The position numbers and the translations under genes are program-made. A DNA stretch of 64,000 bases from Agelaius tricolor (taxonomy: Eukaryota; Chordata; Aves; Passeriformes; Icteridae), in the NCBI GenBank assembly GCA_023055355.1, contig JALJCS010000001.1, positions 95,217,381 to 95,281,380 of the forward strand, in the 5' to 3' direction. Below, in pieces: positions 59,623 through 64,000 of this stretch (the stretch's first letter is position 1; each line of letters opens with the position of its first letter). The notes below the pieces were generated by a model. The model was given only the letters and a program-made list of their open reading frames with translations. It searched no databases and was not told the DNA's origin.

Positions 59623-61843
59623 CTGAAAAAAAGGTCATTTGGATATTACAGTAAAGAGTTATAACCTAAATGACTGAAGAAAACTATAGTGAGGAAAAGT
59701 ACATTCTTCCTCACTTCATTCCACGAGCATGGAACAAAATCTCTACAATTTCCATGTTTTGTACATGTATAATTATGGTAAAATCAATCATGCTTCAGTA
59801 TGTTACAGACTAAAATCCATCCAGATCACACTCCTGATTATAAGAATGCCTGAACAATCTACTGTGTTTGCTACGACTTTTAGACTAAGCATTTGTCTGC
59901 ATAAATGTGTAAAACTCTCCTAATTAAAAAAAAAAGGAGAAAACTACTGCAAAGATATAGAACATTTTTAAAGCATCAAAATCTAGAGCTAATCAGGAGT
60001 CCAAAACATTTGTCTTCTTATAAACAGCCTTTAGAATCATGACCAACTAGGCAAGACAGATTTAGATTTCACCCTAGAAAGCAAAGCTCCTGCCTACCAC
60101 CAATGCTTATTATACTTACATTCTATTTTCTTGCTAGGTAACATTCATCCAAATAATTATGATTATTATTATGCATTCTCTACTCCTCTTCAGTGATACT
60201 GTACAATTCCACCCTAACCAAATTACAATCTGGGGAACAGTACTGTCGCAGAGAAATTCCTCCCTTTCTGTCCTCCAGTTTACATCATCAGGGCTCTTTA
60301 AGAGTGAATTACATTCATCACTGAGGTAAGATCAGCAAGGCTATTTGTGAAAAAAACTAGCGACATTCTTCACAGGAACACGTCAGTGCTTAACGTTGCA
60401 CTAGCAACATTTTCTGAGTCAGTTCAGCGCGGGGAAGACAAGCGGTGCCAGGGTGAGGGGCCAGCTGCGCCGCCCCTCGCCCCGCAGGCTCCCGGCGGAG
60501 CCCGCGCTGCCCCTCCCGCAGCGGCCCCTGGCGGCCTCTGATGCTCACAAACATCGCGTTAAGCACCTGCTCCCACACACTCCCCTTCAAGTTTGTAGAG
60601 CTGGTGCAAAATGAGACTGTGGGCAACTTTCCAAATACAAAGAAGCTGAAATTGTTCACTGACTAATTCGAGACAGTCTAGTACTGTGCAGCCAGCTAAG
60701 GTTTTCCCTCCTCACTGGAGTTACTTCTGAGAATATCCTGTGATTTGCTCTGTGTCACATGTATGTGTCGTGCCTATTCTCTGGCAAACAAAGCTGCTGC
60801 ACACTGCTGGATTAGGCAGGACAAGGGATAATGACAGCCTGGCATAATCCAGCAATTAATTTGCAAAAAAAGAATGGGCTAATAAAACTTGGAGGCAGTT
60901 TTATTAAACCATTCCAAAAAGGAACGGGTTAATAAAACTCAGTTGCTCCTCATACCCCCAGTGAACAAAACAGAAGGCACTTGGTTATGGTTCTAAGCTC
61001 TCAGGAACTCGTCAGTAAAGCAAAGTTTCTGCCTTCCATTTGCATGAATGCATTCTGCTAAAGCCTTACTGCTCTTGAGTAATGTATGAATGGAGGGAGG
61101 GAGGGCTGAGGAATGGGTAAGCTGCCAGCTTTTCCAGGAAAGGGTTAGCTACAGGACAGTTTAGAACAATGCTCTAAAGCACCAGGGATCCTAAAGAGTT
61201 ACTGTCCCATGCAGGCAGCATCTCACTTGACCATCATTTCTCCTCCCAATCTAGACCAGAAGGTGCTAATGCCTCCTCTTATGAAAGGAGCTGTAACTTG
61301 AAGACCAAGTCAGCTTGGAAGTAAATAAGCATTCAAACAATTCCTTCAATGGAAACAAGATTTGGCATTCAGCTGTAATGATTTCCCTTACATGTTTTCT
61401 TACAATTTAAAAACACTCCCAAAAGAAACATAAATCTCCTACCTGTGTCATATTTCTGAATTTATTCAGTCACAGTTCTCAGGGGAAAATTATTAAGCTT
61501 TTTGTAGTGCATTTTTAGTTTAGATTTTGATCTCAAGTTCTTAGTGGATGATTTTAAAGGGTACACAGCAAAAGAACAGAAAGGAAGACTCTAAATGTGT
61601 TTTCTTTAGATTCTCTCAGAAAATTTCATGGCTTACAATTATTTTATGTACATGCAACTAAAAAGGTTAATTAGTTTATTTTCAAAAAAGTTACTCTGTG
61701 TGTTTATGCATAAATTAGTTTATAATGCATAATTTTATTGATAGGTATTGAGCTACACTAGGAGGCTTTTATAGTTGTAATCATTTTCACAGCTTATATT
61801 TGATTGTTGCAGGAATCAAAGATAGCTTCAAGAACATACGTAC
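59623..61843 (-). other. SENP6 last intron
   Basis: A 2,221-base intron between the catalytic-Cys exon and the final exon. It is AT-rich apart from a small, sharply bounded GC/CpG-rich island at about 60420-60560. No transposon family was recognised. Confidence 0.85.
60420..60560. other. small GC/CpG-rich island inside SENP6 last intron
   Basis: About 140 bases packed with CpG (for example GCGCGGGGAAG, GCTGCGCCGCCCCTCGCCCC and GGCGGAGCCCGCGCTGCCC) within AT-rich intron. Short frames on both strands give only Ala/Pro/Gly-rich peptides. It could be a minor CpG island, an internal promoter or enhancer, or a piece of an inserted element. I see no flanking duplications that would settle it. Confidence 0.5.
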
Positions 61844-61994
61844 CTCAAAAAAGCTCTCCACATACTGGAGGATATACACTCCGCAATCACTGAAGTTGTT
61901 CTGCTGTGGCACTTTTGGGTTGGAACCTTTCATGACATCTTTGGAAAAGCTTCTTTTGCTGCCTTTCCTGACTTCCCATTCCACCTCTAAATAT
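61844..61994 (-). CDS. SENP6: SENP6 exon with the catalytic Cys
   Basis: The 151-base exon follows TTATTGTAG and ends at GAG|GTACGTA in phase 0. It begins [16 protein letters not shown] and carries [16 protein letters not shown], the signature of the protease active site: the Cys in SDCG is the nucleophile and the Gln a few residues before it forms the oxyanion hole. It ends LQYVESFFE. The long charged stretch [15 protein letters not shown] before the active site is typical of SENP6/SENP7 rather than SENP1/2, which helps the assignment. Confidence 0.97.
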
Positions 61995-62170
61995 CTACAA
62001 TAAAAGACCATGCAAATTAAAATATTTTTTTATTCCTTGAAGAATTAAAAAAAAAACAAAACAAAAACAACCCACAAAAAAACCCATTGAAAAACTGAAC
62101 CAAACTAAAAAAAAAAAATCCCAAACCAAACCAAATTTTAAAAGCCCCAAGCACCAGATAGGAAACTTAC
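61995..62170 (-). other. SENP6 short intron (176 bases)
   Basis: Lies between the catalytic Asp and Cys exons. On the sense strand it is very U-rich. It contains a T12-AG at 62118-62105, which looks like a stronger 3' splice site than the one in use (TTTTATTGTAG). Confidence 0.9.
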
Positions 62171-62239
62171 TCCCTTAGTGTTTTCACAACATTTGACCGG
62201 GAAGGGCCTCTCAGTGAGTCCATAAGCAAAATGCAGGGC
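62171..62239 (-). CDS. SENP6: SENP6 exon with the catalytic Asp segment
   Basis: The 69-base exon lies between the acceptor CTCTGTTAG and the donor GGGA|GTAAGT. It completes a split codon and reads [20 protein letters not shown], then LR and two bases of Glu. The CILLMDSL segment corresponds to the strand bearing the catalytic Asp in Ulp/SENP proteases (compare YYDSM in other family members), so the Asp here is the likely triad member by family analogy. Entry phase is 2 and exit phase is 2. Human has Ile where this copy has Thr in VVKT, by my memory. Confidence 0.95.
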
Positions 62240-64000
62240 CTAACAGAGAACACGAGTTTTAAGTACACAATATTTTACAGCAGCTTGAAAAACACAATGT
62301 TACACAGAAATAGTTTGTGGGGTGGCCTTAACAAAACTAGATCAATACTGCAAAGTTCTGCCAGCACTGCTGTAAGCTCCTAATAAGGATAACTAAATGG
62401 CAACTTATCTTTATCTTTAACCATACACTAAGTACACTTAGGAATGTACTTAGGAAATACAGTACTGTCAGACAATTTGTTACAGTTCCTTAAAACACCT
62501 TCAGGTGTCTAATGCTCTTTTAGGTGCACAAGGTATCTGGGACACTGGCAAGAGACAGTAAGGCGCAGAGCCCACAAATGTCCTGCTGGAGTAGCAGCTT
62601 GAGGATAGATGGGGACACTCCACAGCACACTAGAAGAAAAGCATTAGGAAAGCATGTTCAAGAAGTGGTCCCAGTCTGGACCTGAAATCTAGCTGGTAGT
62701 TAAACACAAAACACCCACCAACTCTATTTGGAAGACTTTTAAAAAGTCTCTTTAGAAGACTCTAAAAAAGGTATCTATAACCAAATATTTTCTAGAGAAC
62801 CAAGTCTGCTCAAGTCCTTTCCTGCACACTACAGATGCTGGTATCCTATCACTCAATCTAAAGCACACTACCTTCTCAGGAGCCACAAGCACAGCAATCT
62901 TATCAGCCAGCTTATATGCAATTTGGATTTATACATCAAAGCTAACTTATATCAGAGTTCAGAATTTCAGCATTATATGTAGTATGGATTTGAGGGATAA
63001 ATAAATGCAATTACTTTTCACAAATCTCTGTTTTTTCTTATCTAACAATAACACATATACATTCAAAGTATAATTCAAAGAAACTTCAAACTAGCAAATT
63101 CAGACAAAATATCTGCATGCATATATGCATAGGTGTGTTTGCATTTATAAACTAATTTACATGTATGCAATTTTTTAGGCATAAGCAGATAATCACTTAA
63201 TATTTGCTTGTACTTGTTTTAATTTCTGATAAAAGTATGCATATAGGTACTGATCTTTAAAAAGCATTAAATGCTCTTTAAAATGCTCTTCTGAACAAAG
63301 GGGGAAGAAGTGACAGCCTTTTCAAAGTAATTTTCTATTTTATATAGAAGTAATTTTACAATATCCTAATAGTAGAGTATTTAAGTGCCCTTAATGACAT
63401 TTGATACTTAAGCATCAAAGATGTTATGAAGTTTCACATTGGATTAAAATACAGTCTGCTGGAAAGTATTATGTACATATGATCTGTCATCAAAATGAGA
63501 CAAATTTAGCCAAGCTATAATCAGAAGCTCATAAATATTCTTAAAACACAACACAGATGGACTTTTTCTTGAAAACGTATTAAGTCCTATGTTCCATAAC
63601 ATATAAATCTGTAATTCTATTCTGTCTCCTAAGAATGTACTGTGAGTGTACTGTGAAAGTCTTCACCTTTCTGTAAACCTTGTAGTCATAAGAAAGGAAA
63701 TAAAAAAATAGATAAATTATGAAAAAAATACAAAGAAAACTGTCAAGACGGCAATACTAGTAGCAATATTTCTGGATTTCGAATCATGCATCTGTCACAC
63801 CATAATGCAAAGAACTGCAGTAAATATTTATTAAGAAATTACTCCTGGCTATCAAATATTAAAAAAGAAAAGTTTTCAAATCCAGAACAGATAAAAAAAA
63901 TTTTAAGAAGTGTGGAACTCTTTTATTAGAGGAAAAAAACCAGAGAGACAAAGAGGAACAGCTATCTTATTTAGATAAGAAAAGGGGGCAGTTAAAATTA
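62240..64000 (-). other. SENP6 intron, partial
   Basis: At least 1,761 bases of AT-rich intron upstream of the catalytic Asp exon. I looked on the minus strand for the preceding SENP6 exon, which in human ends in a Trp-His-Leu-Lys-Pro stretch, and did not find it. No repeat family was recognised. Confidence 0.8.

Larger units (their letters stand above)
59100..64000 (-). other. SENP6: SENP6 transcription unit, 3' end (gene continues past base 64000)
   Basis: The last three coding exons of SENP6 (62239-62171, 61994-61844, 59622-59422) and an inferred 3' UTR. SENP6 is a nuclear cysteine protease of the Ulp/SENP family that trims poly-SUMO2/3 chains, with roles in centromere assembly and genome maintenance. 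The exons join in phase (2, then 0) to give about 139 C-terminal residues of a protein that is about 1,100 long in human. They carry the catalytic Asp and Cys; the catalytic His lies upstream, outside the window. The gene runs in the same direction as MYO6 and precedes it, as in human 6q14.1. Confidence 0.95.

Noticed and set aside
62240..64000. An additional upstream SENP6 exon
   Set aside because: No minus-strand segment with SENP6-like residues and AG/GT borders was found in this stretch.

Overview
The window is vertebrate nuclear DNA, most likely from a bird and probably a passerine. The evidence is AT-rich non-coding sequence with short exons and GT-AG introns, several 5'-truncated CR1 LINE copies ending in ATTCTATGATTCTG-type tails, and a tRNA-Ile-derived SINE with a CR1-like tail, of the kind described as TguSINE1 in songbirds. 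There are no bacterial-style genes. Most open frames longer than 60 codons are chance frames, many without an ATG.

Two protein-coding genes are present, both on the minus strand and both cut by the window edges. On the right (about 59.1-64 kb) are the last three coding exons of SENP6, a SUMO-chain protease. They include the catalytic Asp exon, the catalytic Cys exon and the stop codon. On the left (1-44.6 kb) is the 5' part of MYO6 (myosin VI): a CpG-island promoter with a non-coding first exon at about 44.5 kb, a 29-kb first intron, then five coding exons at 15.3, 9.1, 4.4, 2.3 and 1.2 kb. These encode the first 165 residues plus part of codon 166, through the P-loop GESGAGKT (residues 151-158). 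All joined exons keep phase and have GT-AG borders, so the model is strong. SENP6 lying upstream of MYO6 in the same orientation matches human 6q14.1.

The rest is intron or intergenic DNA. It holds CR1 copies (5.7, 24.6, 28.4, 38.0, 51.7, 54.2 kb), two older CR1-like copies side by side (41.7-42.7 kb), the SINE (5.15 kb), and a probable solo LTR (46.8-47.4 kb) about 2.2 kb upstream of MYO6 exon 1 and in the same orientation. There are also several short tandem duplications, simple repeats and a small GC-rich island in the last SENP6 intron.

No unknown gene system was found. The points most worth a second look are the LTR near the MYO6 promoter with its 13-bp inverted repeat, the CAG-repeat leader of MYO6, a strong decoy 3' splice site inside a 176-nt SENP6 intron, and an ATG-started 212-codon open frame inside MYO6 intron 1.
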